Position numbers and translations under genes: made by a program. DNA of 64,000 nucleotides from Candidatus Cryptobacteroides gallistercoris. Its GTDB lineage: Bacteria > Bacteroidota > Bacteroidia > Bacteroidales > UBA932. The DNA lies in NCBI GenBank assembly GCA_017694835.1, contig JADIMJ010000065.1, forward strand, positions 1-64,000, written 5' to 3'. The notes below the pieces were generated by a model. That model had not been told where the DNA came from and searched no databases. It was given only the letters and a program-made list of their open reading frames with translations. This document shows, one piece after another, positions 10,554-19,365 of this stretch; position 1 is the first letter of the stretch, and every line of letters begins with the position of its first letter.

Positions 10554-11573
10554 TCATTCCACAACAGTGACGGACATTCCCCCGCTGACCTTCTGGACAC
10601 CTTCCGTTATCAGAAGGTCTCCTTCGGAAAGCCCCGAGGCCACAAGCACTCCTCTGCCGGAAAAGCCTCCGACAGTAATGTATTTCTTCAGGACCAGGTT
10701 CTCCGACACTGTCCAGACATACCTTCCGGACTCATCGGTCCTTACAGCCGAGGCCGGCACAACAATACCTTCTTCTCCTTCAGGAAACGAAACTTTGCAT
10801 ACCATTCCCGGCATCAGTCCCGGAACTGCCGATACCGGATCAAGCCTGCACATATAGCTGTGCGAGACAGGAGACGCCACCAGGCCTTTGGTAACAAGGG
10901 ACGCGTCAAAACCCAAGCCGGAAAGGGCAGGCACGGAAACACGGGCAATCTGTCCGGAATACAGTGAGCCGACCTCGCCTTCAGGGACAGGAATCTCAAT
11001 TTCAACGGCCGATATGTCCAACAGACGCACGAGAGGTTCCGCTGGAGACAAATCTACGCCTTCCTCGGCAAAGACATCGCCCAGAACTCCGTCAAACGGG
11101 GCCCTGACGGTACATCCGGCAAGGGCACTGTCCGCGGCTTCGGCTGAGGCCCTTGCCCTGTCAAGCTGAGTCTTTACCTCAACAGCCTTCACGTCGGGCA
11201 CACTGCCGCTTTCATGCACCTGCATAAGTCTTGAATAACCGTCCTCTGCCTGCTCCAGCGCAGCATGAGCCATTTTCCAGGTGCTTCTGACAGCAGGAGA
11301 CTCGACAACGGCTATCGTATCCCCTTTCTTTACCTCCTCGCCTTCACAAGCCAGGAGAGACACCAGCGTTCCTGAATACGGGCATGAAAGGACAGCGGAC
11401 TTTGCCGGCCGGACAGTCCCGACATAATTGCGGGATGCCGCATCAGTAATTTTTTCAACTGGGACAACACGCACAGGGACAGGATTATGATGCTCTGTAC
11501 CGGATCTCCCCGCACAGGCAGACAAGAGCAGGACCGGAAGGAAAATTGCCGGAGACAATAATTTACTTTTCAT
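10554..11573 (-). CDS. RND efflux periplasmic adaptor (MFP) lipoprotein
   Basis: Lipobox LSACAG, biotinyl-lipoyl-like hairpin, VRAPFDGVLGDVFAEEGVDL. Confidence 0.9.
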   Translation of the reverse strand: MKSKLLSPAIFLPVLLLSACAGRSGTEHHNPVPVRVVPVEKITDAASRNYVGTVRPAKSAVLSCPYSGTLVSLLACEGEEVKKGDTIAVVESPAVRSTWKMAHAALEQAEDGYSRLMQVHESGSVPDVKAVEVKTQLDRARASAEAADSALAGCTVRAPFDGVLGDVFAEEGVDLSPAEPLVRLLDISAVEIEIPVPEGEVGSLYSGQIARVSVPALSGLGFDASLVTKGLVASPVSHSYMCRLDPVSAVPGLMPGMVCKVSFPEGEEGIVVPASAVRTDESGRYVWTVSENLVLKKYITVGGFSGRGVLVASGLSEGDLLITEGVQKVSGGMSVTVVE

Positions 11574-11591
11574 AGCAGCCTGAAGTCAAAT

Positions 11592-12101
11592 TTATCTGTT
11601 CTCCTTTGCCACACAGTCCACGGAACTTTCAGTTATCCTGTAGGTTATCCCCTCATGGACACAGGTTCCGGCATATTCAAGCCTGAATATTATGACATCC
11701 GAATACCGTTCTCCGTACCCGGACACATCGACATCCATTTCAACCGCATCTGCCGCAAGCACTCCGTTGCCGAAGTTCACCTGAAGCCGCCTCGCTGCCG
11801 GAGAAAGCCTCAGAAGCCTGCCGTCCGCATTGGCATCAAAAACAACTGCCCCTCCGGTCACCGGACGCATCGTCAGAATCATGTCCCCCGAGGACTTGTC
11901 CGCCGTCACGATGTCAAGCTGGCCGGCCTCCGCCGGTACAGAAACTGTCAATGTATCATCCGATGATGCAAGAACGACCGTCCCGCTTGTCGAATAAGAA
12001 TAATTGCCTCTGAATCTTGACGGACCTTCCTTGGAGCATCCCGTCATCAGAACCAGCGCCACAGCAGCTGCGGCGGCCGGCATCCAACCTGAAATTTTCA
12101 T
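11592..12101 (-). CDS. Hypothetical lipoprotein in RND operon
   Basis: MKISGWMPAAAAAVALVLMTGCSKEG lipobox; same strand between TetR and MFP genes. Confidence 0.65.
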   Translation of the reverse strand: MKISGWMPAAAAAVALVLMTGCSKEGPSRFRGNYSYSTSGTVVLASSDDTLTVSVPAEAGQLDIVTADKSSGDMILTMRPVTGGAVVFDANADGRLLRLSPAARRLQVNFGNGVLAADAVEMDVDVSGYGERYSDVIIFRLEYAGTCVHEGITYRITESSVDCVAKENR

Positions 12102-12117
12102 ATTCCTATATTTTAAT

Positions 12118-12155
12118 TGTCTCATCATACAGTTGCCTCATTATACAGTTGTCAT
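12118..12155. repeat. 16-bp tandem repeat (2.4 copies)
   Basis: tgtctcatcatacagt / tgcctcattatacagt / tgtcat. Confidence 0.75.
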
Positions 12156-12207
12156 ATTCTTCATGAAGATTATGGGACCTGATATAATCCTGTCCGTCAT
12201 GAAGTTT

Positions 12208-12825
12208 CTATCTGACATTCTTGGATACAAGAAGCTCTACCATGGTCTCGTAAGTAGCCTTCATGGTCTCATAGTCACCTGAATGAAAGAATTGCATTTC
12301 AATGCCTTTCAGCAATATGGACAGCAATTTCGCAAAGGCTTCGGGATTGACGGCATCAGAAAGAGCACCGGCCCTGTGTCCCTCGTCGCACAGATATCTG
12401 AAATACTCCGTTTCCCACCGGTCAAAATCCTCCCGCGCGGCATCAACGACTTCAGAAATCTCGTTCTGTCCGTAGGTATATGCGGAATTCATATATTGTA
12501 TGTAGACTTTCGCTGAATGAAGCAAAGCCATTCTGGTCGTCAGATATGAGACAAGCTGAGTCTTCATGTCTTCTGAATATCTGTTCCTTACTTCCTGGAG
12601 GCCATCCCGCACTATGCTGAACTCCTTCTGAAGAACGGCCTGGAAAATTGACAGCTTCCCGTCAAAATAATAATATACCGATGTCTTCGCCCTATGTGCC
12701 CTTCGGGCGATTTCGTCAACTGATGTCTTTTCGTATCCGAATCTGCCAAAAAGCCAGAGAGCCGAATCGACTATTGATTCCCTTACTTTTTCTGAATTCT
12801 TCATCATCCTGTCAATTTTACGCAA
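12208..12825 (-). CDS. TetR/AcrR family transcriptional regulator
   Basis: N-terminal HTH: RESIVDSALWLFGRFGYEKTSVDEIARRAHRAKTSVYYYFDGK. The start may be 12807 (MMKNSEK) instead. Confidence 0.92.
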   Translation of the reverse strand: MRKIDRMMKNSEKVRESIVDSALWLFGRFGYEKTSVDEIARRAHRAKTSVYYYFDGKLSIFQAVLQKEFSIVRDGLQEVRNRYSEDMKTQLVSYLTTRMALLHSAKVYIQYMNSAYTYGQNEISEVVDAAREDFDRWETEYFRYLCDEGHRAGALSDAVNPEAFAKLLSILLKGIEMQFFHSGDYETMKATYETMVELLVSKNVR

Positions 12826-12848
12826 TTATCCTGTCAATTTTGCACAGA
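12805..12848. repeat. 22-bp tandem duplication at TetR start
   Basis: catcctgtcaattttacgcaat / tatcctgtcaattttgcacaga. Confidence 0.75.
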
Positions 12849-12904
12849 AAAATTTTTCCTGCAAATTTTCGACCAAAACAGTTTTTCAGTACAAAATAAA
12901 GCGA

Positions 12905-12954
12905 AAGAAAAGAGGTTGCCCCAAAAGAAATCCTCCTCTTTTGAGCCAACCTCT
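12905..12954 (-). terminator. Rho-independent-like terminator of the 12978..13358 gene
   Basis: aggttgccccaaaaga...tcttttgagccaacct hairpin followed on the minus strand by a T-rich tract. Confidence 0.65.
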
Positions 12955-12977
12955 CCTTCTCCTGTCTGTACCGAACG

Positions 12978-13358
12978 CTACTGAAGTGAATCCAGAGGCA
13001 TGCCAACGCCTTCCATAAAGCCGTCTATGAATCCCGGCAGCCGTTCCATGAATTCCTGGACACCTCTTTTGGTCTGCTCGATGCCTTCTCTCATCTGAGC
13101 TCCATAATACCTCCCGAGCGCCTTGTCTATGGCTTCCTGCTCCTCGGGAGTATAGGATTCCTGGTCAGATTCATATTCAAGGAGATATTCCTCAAGAAGA
13201 CTGTCTCTCTGAGCCCATTCTTCCGGCGTCAGGTTCCCAGAATTCTCCACCGCCTCATCGACAAGGCTGTTGATTTTGTCCGTAGTCGTGGCACATCCTG
13301 CCGACATAAGGATACATGCGGCCGCAGACAGCAGCCTGAACAAAACATTCTTTTTCAT
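12978..13358 (-). CDS. Small hypothetical lipoprotein
   Basis: MKKNVLFRLLSAAACILMSAGCATT lipobox. Confidence 0.6.
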   Translation of the reverse strand: MKKNVLFRLLSAAACILMSAGCATTTDKINSLVDEAVENSGNLTPEEWAQRDSLLEEYLLEYESDQESYTPEEQEAIDKALGRYYGAQMREGIEQTKRGVQEFMERLPGFIDGFMEGVGMPLDSLQ

Positions 13359-13479
13359 GATAATACCTGTATTCATATTCATTGAATAGTCTCGGCCGTA
13401 AGCGTCAGGCCTTTGAGGTCCACATATTTATTCGGGTTGCTTGTAGAAAATATCCTGCCGAACATGCAGTGCAGTAATA

Positions 13480-15261
13480 TTACAGGACCCCGAAATCCGC
13501 CACGCCGTAAGTTCCGTCTGCGCTGGTTCGCAGCGGAATAATCCGGATATGCCTCAATTCAACCGGATTGTCGAATCTCACTTCCTGGCGCACCGGATTA
13601 TTCACAATATTCTCAAACATCTTGTCCGAATAAATCCGGGTCCAGGTCTCTCCGTCACGGCTCACCTCCAGGTCATAGCTGATGATGCATCCGCCCTTGC
13701 CTTTCTTTCTCGGGGTATAATAGAACCCTTCTGCAGCCTTCATTTCCTCCAGGTCAATGACAAGGGCTTCCGAAGATTCCTTGACCAGACCGGAATCATC
13801 AGGCTCGTCCCATGCCTGCGTCTCCCCCATTATTTCATCCAGATACAGGCCGAAACCGTTCAGCACAGGGCATGCATACGATTTCTCAATATTTATGCGC
13901 ACCGCATCTGTCGTAAGCCTGTCTGTCAGAAGTATCCGCTTGTACCCTATGGTCGTGCCCTCGGCAGCCCTTGTCCAACCGCCGGAGAGGTCTCGGACAT
14001 CCACGCTGAACCGTGCCACCCTCTGCCCGAGAGGAATGTACTCCTGAAGCATTATCCTGTTGAAGGTCTTCTGTGCGCCAAGGTCCACGACGAGCGAAGC
14101 CCCGGTCACTCCGTCGTCCGTCGTCCAGTATGAATCATAGTTGTCATCAAGGATATTGGATGCGGCAAACCTCGGGCTGTCCCCTCTCACTGCTGTCGCT
14201 TCCGCCGCTGCTCCGTCCGACATGTCAGTCGCGAAGATTTTGTCAAGGGCCGCCCGGAATTCCATCAGCCTGAGAGAATCCGTACTGTGTATGAGCCCCC
14301 TCTTGTCCGGAGGGACATTCAGAAGAAGCAGCGAGTTCCTCCCCACGCTGGCATAATATATACCGAGCAGGTCGGAGAGTGACTTCACCTTGTCATTCTC
14401 TGAATCCTTGTAGAACCACCCCGGCCTTATGGACACATCGGCCTCTCCCGGAATCCAGGCCTTTCCATGCACATTTCCGCAGTTGAGGGTATCCCTGTGA
14501 GGGGATTTGCCTGGAGCAAAGCCTGCAGTATCCAGTCCTGACCAGCATGTCCGTCCCGCATATCCGGCTTCATTGCCAATCCATCGGCATCCCGGGCCGG
14601 TGTCACTGAAAATAATGGCATCAGGCTGATACTCATACACCGTCCTGTGGTAAAGGTCCCAGTCATACACCTGTACCTTCCCGTTCGGACCCTCTCCGCA
14701 TGCACCGTCAAACCATTGCTCGAACACCGGGCCATAGTCTCCGAGTGCGCTTGCCAAGGTCTGCCTGAAGACTTCATTATATTCATCCGTACCATAAGCA
14801 GGGTCATTCCGGTCCCACGGGGAAATATAAACTCCGAACTCAAGCCCATATTCGCGGCAGGCATCCGACAATTCCCTCAGCACATCGCCCTTGCCGTCCC
14901 TCCAGGAGCTCTGCGCCACAGTATGGCGACTCACAGGGTTCGGCCATAGACAGAATCCGTCATGATGCTTGGCCGTAATGATGATGCCCTTCATCCCGGC
15001 CGCCTTCGCTATGGAAGCCCACTGCCGGCAGTCCATTGCGGAAGGATTGAAGATGTCGGCATCCTCCTGCCCGGTGCCCCATTCGGCACTTGTAAATGTA
15101 TTCGGTCCGAAATGACAGAACATATTCATCTCCATCTTCTGCCATTCCACCTGCTGAGGGGAAGGCACAGCCCCGTATGGAGCAGGAGCATCAGGTCCGC
15201 AGGAAGAAAGCACCGCGTATCCTGTCAGAAGGCACAAAGCCTTGAAGAAATTTCCTTTCAT
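13480..15261 (-). CDS. Alpha-L-fucosidase (GH29) with C-terminal discoidin-like domain
   Basis: MNMFCHFGPNTFTSAEWGTG, AKHHDGFCLWP and FEQWFDGACG are GH29-type motifs; lipobox VLSSCG. Confidence 0.9.
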   Translation of the reverse strand: MKGNFFKALCLLTGYAVLSSCGPDAPAPYGAVPSPQQVEWQKMEMNMFCHFGPNTFTSAEWGTGQEDADIFNPSAMDCRQWASIAKAAGMKGIIITAKHHDGFCLWPNPVSRHTVAQSSWRDGKGDVLRELSDACREYGLEFGVYISPWDRNDPAYGTDEYNEVFRQTLASALGDYGPVFEQWFDGACGEGPNGKVQVYDWDLYHRTVYEYQPDAIIFSDTGPGCRWIGNEAGYAGRTCWSGLDTAGFAPGKSPHRDTLNCGNVHGKAWIPGEADVSIRPGWFYKDSENDKVKSLSDLLGIYYASVGRNSLLLLNVPPDKRGLIHSTDSLRLMEFRAALDKIFATDMSDGAAAEATAVRGDSPRFAASNILDDNYDSYWTTDDGVTGASLVVDLGAQKTFNRIMLQEYIPLGQRVARFSVDVRDLSGGWTRAAEGTTIGYKRILLTDRLTTDAVRINIEKSYACPVLNGFGLYLDEIMGETQAWDEPDDSGLVKESSEALVIDLEEMKAAEGFYYTPRKKGKGGCIISYDLEVSRDGETWTRIYSDKMFENIVNNPVRQEVRFDNPVELRHIRIIPLRTSADGTYGVADFGVL

Positions 15262-15409
15262 AAAAGGGGGTCGGTTAGTTGTTATTTTTCATACACATCC
15301 ATAAAGATAGGCATTTGATTGGAAACAGACAAAACTCCGGCAGGGAATTTATTCGGAATTTTATCGGCTGACATGTTTCCTGCCCGGACCGGTACTGTCA
15401 CTGGATGCC

Positions 15410-15449
15410 CGCGGCCGTTGGGAGGCATTTTGTATGTCCACCGGCCGCG
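15410..15449 (+). repeat. REP-like palindrome, copy B
   Basis: cgcggccgttgggaggcattttgtatgtccaccggccgcg. Confidence 0.8.
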
Positions 15450-15559
15450 ATATGGACAAAAATAGATATACACACCGCAGGACCTGCCAGCATAGCATAT
15501 AATCACCCTGGATTTTCTGTTATGGAGGATTTCTGTTGATACAAATGTTTGATGCAAAG

Positions 15560-15591
15560 TTTGGCCGTTTAGAGAACCGTTATTATATTTG
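15560..15591 (+). promoter_or_regulatory. Candidate Bacteroidales promoter (TTTG-N20-TATATTTG) for the toxin-antitoxin operon
   Basis: TTTG at 15560..15563 and TATATTTG at 15584..15591, consistent with TTTG/TAnnTTTG boxes. Confidence 0.6.
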
Positions 15592-15616
15592 TGTACCGAT
15601 TTTGGTACGCAAATAT
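15585..15616. promoter_or_regulatory. Palindromic operator overlapping the TA promoter
   Basis: atatttgtgtacc-gatttt-ggtacgcaaatat: 13-bp arms with one mismatch, 15 bp upstream of the antitoxin ATG. Confidence 0.7.
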
Positions 15617-15630
15617 AAATTATAAAAGTT

Positions 15631-15891
15631 ATGGCAGTCATTCAGATTACATCAAGAGAATTCAGGGAAAAGCAGGCATCTATGTTTGCTCTCGCAGACA
15701 AAGGGGAACTGGTGGTAATCAGGCGCAGGGGGAAGGTCTCCTATATGCTGACCCCTGTTTACGAAGAGGATTTTGTCCTTTCACCGGAACTTGAGAAGAG
15801 GCTCGAAGAGGGTCGCAGACAATACAGAGAGGGCAATGTCACAACCTGCACGACAAAGGAGGAACTTAATAAATTCTTGGAATCGCTATGA
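15631..15891 (+). CDS. Type II antitoxin, Phd/YefM family
   Basis: MAVIQITSREFREKQASMFALADKGELVVIRRRGKVSYML; 86 aa, overlaps the toxin start by 4 bp. Confidence 0.88.
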   Translation: MAVIQITSREFREKQASMFALADKGELVVIRRRGKVSYMLTPVYEEDFVLSPELEKRLEEGRRQYREGNVTTCTTKEELNKFLESL

Positions 15892-16166
15892 GTCTGTATA
15901 AAATAGAATTTACCCAAATAGCGATAAAGACTGTATCAAAATACAAGAAATCCAATCCCGTGCAATACAAGAAGCTCGTCAAGCTGCTTAATGAGTTGAT
16001 GGAGCATCCGAGGACAGGGACGGGACACCCGGAACCTCTTAAATCAGGCAATTCGATAACATATTGCAGAAGAATATCAAAAAACGACCGCCTGATTTAT
16101 GATATATATGAGGAGAAAGTCACCGTGTTGGTCCTGACCATAGAGGGGCATTACGACGACAAATGA
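15888..16166 (+). CDS. Type II toxin, Txe/YoeB (RelE superfamily)
   Basis: YKIEFTQIAIKTVSKYKKSNP...GTGHPEPLKSGNSITYCRRISKNDRLIYDIYE...GHYDDK is YoeB-like. Confidence 0.9.
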   Translation: MSLYKIEFTQIAIKTVSKYKKSNPVQYKKLVKLLNELMEHPRTGTGHPEPLKSGNSITYCRRISKNDRLIYDIYEEKVTVLVLTIEGHYDDK

Positions 16167-16240
16167 CTGATGCTATGGGCGGAACTAATCGAAAGCGGCA
16201 AATGATATGTCAAGACAAAGACAGCGGAACAGGCAATCAC

Positions 16241-16387
16241 CGCGGCCGGTGGACACCCGTTTGCCCCTCCACCGGGCGCGTTTTTGCGGAGTTTTCGCGC
16301 CCGTCGGTATTTTCAAAATGCCATCGGCCACACTTTTGCGGGAAAATCACGGCCGTCGGAGGCTCTTTTTACTGTCCAACGGGCGCG
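16241..16387 (+). repeat. Composite REP-like element, copy C (three palindromic modules, 147 bp)
   Basis: Modules at 16241..16280, about 16301..16327 and 16348..16387; aligns without gaps to 55302..55448. Confidence 0.85.
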
Positions 16388-16509
16388 CCAAGAAATCAAG
16401 ACGAATTTTCCTTTTATGCCATAAAATGCTCCTGACGCAGGCTTAAGCCAAGAACAGACCGGAACGGCAGCACAGCTGTGCCAGAGCGACATAACACGCT
16501 GATATATAC

Positions 16510-16536
16510 AAAAATAGCCCCACCGAAGTGAGGCTA
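16510..16536 (-). terminator. Terminator of tRNA-Gly
   Basis: On minus: tagcctcac-ttcg-gtggggcta followed by TTTTT. Confidence 0.75.
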
Positions 16537-16543
16537 AAAGCAG

Positions 16544-16616
<73 letters not shown>

Positions 16617-16722
16617 ATTTTATGCAAATTTTATTGCAAAATCTTTTAAAGAACTCTCATTCCTGTGAATGGGATTGCAAAGATATGTCAATTCTTTGAT
16701 ACCTGCAAATTTTTTATCAATA

Positions 16723-16818
16723 ATTGATTGATTTAATCAAATTAATTGAATTCATTCATTGAATGCATTAATGGTATTAATTCATTGAATGGCATTGATT
16801 GAATCAATCAAATTAATT
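16723..16818. repeat. AT-rich simple-sequence region with two 25-bp direct repeats
   Basis: attgattgatttaatcaaattaatt (16723) and attgattgaatcaatcaaattaatt (16794), flanking further attcattgaatg units. Confidence 0.75.
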
Positions 16819-16823
16819 TAATT

Positions 16824-17153
16824 TTACTGTTTCGGGACGACGGCGATGAAGTCAAGGTCGGAATCAGAGTCATTTATCAGGCTGTGGGTGTGGCCCTTGG
16901 GGCAATAGTGGCAGAGGCCGGCATGAACCGGGGATTTCTCCCCGTCCATAATTACCGAGCCGTGGCCGGATGTGATGAATATGACTTCGCAGCTGTCCCC
17001 GTGGGTGTGCATTCCGATGGAGGCGCCAGGAATCAGGGTTGACTTCATTATGCGGTTGGTGCCGTCAAAGAACATCCTGGCGCGGAGTTCCTTATCTCCG
17101 CCCTTGAAATTGGGGATGACGGAAAGTTCCGTCTTGTCAAAATCTATATTCAT
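16824..17153 (-). CDS. Cupin-domain protein
   Basis: IGMHTHGDSCEVIFITSGHGSVIMDGEKSPVHAGLCHYCPKGHTHSLIND cupin motifs. Confidence 0.88.
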   Translation of the reverse strand: MNIDFDKTELSVIPNFKGGDKELRARMFFDGTNRIMKSTLIPGASIGMHTHGDSCEVIFITSGHGSVIMDGEKSPVHAGLCHYCPKGHTHSLINDSDSDLDFIAVVPKQ

Positions 17154-17173
17154 GACCTTATGGAATTGATATG

Positions 17174-17336
17174 CTGCTGATGTCTGGAAACTGTATTATT
17201 TATACTTTATACTATGGATGTCCGGAAACTGTATTGTCGGTACATTGTTGATATCCGGACACCGCATTGTTGATATACTGTGGAGCCCGGATAATGCATG
17301 TTGATTCACTGCTGATGCCGAAAATTATATTGACGT
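17174..17336. repeat. Degenerate ~30-bp tandem repeats (about five units)
   Basis: Units like tgctgatgtctggaaactgtatt, tatggatgtccggaaactgtattg, tgttgatatccggacaccgcattg, tgtggagcccggataatgcatg, tgctgatgccgaaaattatattg. Confidence 0.6.
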
Positions 17337-18350
17337 CTCGAATTCCTTCAGGAAACGCATGTCGTTTTCAAAGTAATTGCGGAGGTCCTTGACCTGCCAT
17401 TTGAGCATGGCGATTCTCTCGACACCCATGCCGAATGCGAATCCGCTGTATTTGCTGCTGTCGATTCCGGATGCCTCGAGGACATTAGGGTCTACCATGC
17501 CGCAGCCGAGGATTTCAAGCCAGCCTGTTCCCTTGCAGATGTTGCAGCCCTTGCCGTGGCAGATGTTGCAGCTCACATCGACTTCTGCGGACGGTTCGGT
17601 GAACGGGAAATAAGACGGACGCATCCTTATCTTTGCGTCAGGGCCGAACATTTCGCGGGCGAAGAGCAGAATCGCCTGCTTCAGATCCGCGAAAGTGACA
17701 TTCTCGTCGATATACAGCCCCTCCACCTGATGAAATATGCAGTGGGCGCGGGCAGAAATGGCCTCATTCCGGAAGACTCGCCCCGGACATACGATGCGGA
17801 TCGGGAGAGGAAGTGTCTCCATGGCCCTTACCTGAACTGACGAGGTATGCGTCCTGAGCAAAATCGGGTCATGTCCGGATGTCACGAAAAATGTGTCCTG
17901 CATATCCCTGGCGGGATGTTCGGGAGGGAAATTCAGGGCCTCGAACACATGCCAGTCGTCTTCAATCTCCGGGCCTTCCGCGACATTATAGCCGAACTTG
18001 CGGAATATCTCTATGATTTCTTCCCTTACAATCGATACCGGATGCCTGGAGCCAAGCGGGAAAGGCTCCCCAGGCTTCGTGAGGTCAAAAGACGCCGAAG
18101 ATGCCGACGGGTTTTCGGAAACGGAAGTCCTGAGGGCTTCAATCTTTGCCGCAGCAGCATTCTTGAGCTGATTGAGTTTCTGCCCGTACTCCCGCTTCAA
18201 GTCAGGGGCTACAGTCCTGAATTCCTCGAACAGCCTCGTTATCTCTCCCTTCTTGCCGAGCAGACGTACGCGCGCCTCCTCTATCTCTTTGTCTGTCTTG
18301 CATGCGAGCGCATCAATGGCCGCAAGAAGTTCCTCAATTTTCTCTTTCAT
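17325..18350 (-). CDS. pheS: Phenylalanine--tRNA ligase alpha subunit
   Basis: GPEIEDDWHVFEALNFPPEHPARDMQDTFFV...HQVEGLYIDENVTFADLK...GCGMVDPNVLEASGID...GFAFGMGVERIAMLK. Confidence 0.98.
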   Translation of the reverse strand: MKEKIEELLAAIDALACKTDKEIEEARVRLLGKKGEITRLFEEFRTVAPDLKREYGQKLNQLKNAAAAKIEALRTSVSENPSASSASFDLTKPGEPFPLGSRHPVSIVREEIIEIFRKFGYNVAEGPEIEDDWHVFEALNFPPEHPARDMQDTFFVTSGHDPILLRTHTSSVQVRAMETLPLPIRIVCPGRVFRNEAISARAHCIFHQVEGLYIDENVTFADLKQAILLFAREMFGPDAKIRMRPSYFPFTEPSAEVDVSCNICHGKGCNICKGTGWLEILGCGMVDPNVLEASGIDSSKYSGFAFGMGVERIAMLKWQVKDLRNYFENDMRFLKEFETSI

Positions 18351-18371
18351 ATTCTAACTCCTGAAATTCCG

Positions 18372-18860
18372 TTATTTTTCATTCTGCGTTTCCGGATATC
18401 CTACGGCAATCACGCAGAGTATGCGCATGTTGTCCTTTATCCCGAGAAGATTCTTCAGATATGTCTCAGCATCCCCGGCAGAAGCATCCGACTTGCTGCG
18501 GGGACGGCCGTTGACATGCACCCAGCAGCTTCCGAGGTCCATCGCCGTGGCTGCAAGCTGGACGAATGTGGCGGAAATGGCGCAGTTGTCCACCCACAGG
18601 TCGGTCTTTGACTCGTCGCCCAGCACCACAATGGCTGCGGGGGCATCCTTGACAAATGCCGAACCGAAATCTCTCATCTCAGATATCGCAGCAAGGGTAT
18701 CCTTGTCCTCAATCACCATGAAAGCAGAACTTTTGCAATTCCTGGATGACGGAGCAGTCTCCGCAGCATGTATGAGGGCGTCCAGCACTTCCCTTTCAAC
18801 AGGACGGGAGTCATACTTCCGTACGCTGTGCCTCTTGGCTATAACTTCAAAAAAATCCAT
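18372..18860 (-). CDS. Nitroreductase-family protein
   Basis: MDFFEVIAKRHSVRKYDSRPVEREVLDALIHAAETAPSSRNCKSSAFMVI. Confidence 0.9.
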   Translation of the reverse strand: MDFFEVIAKRHSVRKYDSRPVEREVLDALIHAAETAPSSRNCKSSAFMVIEDKDTLAAISEMRDFGSAFVKDAPAAIVVLGDESKTDLWVDNCAISATFVQLAATAMDLGSCWVHVNGRPRSKSDASAGDAETYLKNLLGIKDNMRILCVIAVGYPETQNEK

Positions 18861-18871
18861 ATCAACAACAG

Positions 18872-19303
18872 TTACTCAAGAGCCTTCCTGAGCCTGGCCT
18901 CGGCCGCCTCGGCCTTCGCACGCCGCTTGTCCCTGGCTTTCTGCTGCTTTGCAGCGCCGCCCTTGAGATATTCATCCCACTGGTCCGGGGTAAAAATCTT
19001 CCTGAACGACTGGTCTATCGCCTCCATCCATTTGTCCTGCACTGCAATATAAATTGAAGTGTTTGAGACCTTCGACTCCCGGAGTGCCTTCATCTCATCA
19101 TCCATGGCACGATAGTCATGCTTCAGCGTGGAATCGACATAGAAGACCTGCCCTCCGTCAAGTTCCAGCAATGACTGAAGCCGGTCGGCCTCCTGCTCTG
19201 CAATGGCTTCAATATCCGGAGGTTCCGGTTCCTGGGCGGCTGCACGGAATGACACCGAGGCGGCAATAAGCGCCAACGGCAGTATTTTAAGCACCTTGTT
19301 CAT
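18872..19303 (-). CDS. Hypothetical secreted protein
   Basis: MNKVLKILPLALIAASVSFRAAAQ signal peptide; Ala/Lys-rich C-terminus. Confidence 0.6.
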   Translation of the reverse strand: MNKVLKILPLALIAASVSFRAAAQEPEPPDIEAIAEQEADRLQSLLELDGGQVFYVDSTLKHDYRAMDDEMKALRESKVSNTSIYIAVQDKWMEAIDQSFRKIFTPDQWDEYLKGGAAKQQKARDKRRAKAEAAEARLRKALE

Positions 19304-19365
19304 TTCACATCTGTTTCGCAAACTGCAAATTTACCAAATAATCGGGAAATGTCCAATGCATTTTT

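Noticed and set aside
17174-17336. CRISPR-like array
   Set aside because: Units are degenerate and contiguous, with no conserved repeat-unique spacer alternation.
17847-18611. 254-aa plus-strand ORF over pheS and the nitroreductase gene
   Set aside because: Spans two confident opposite-strand genes.
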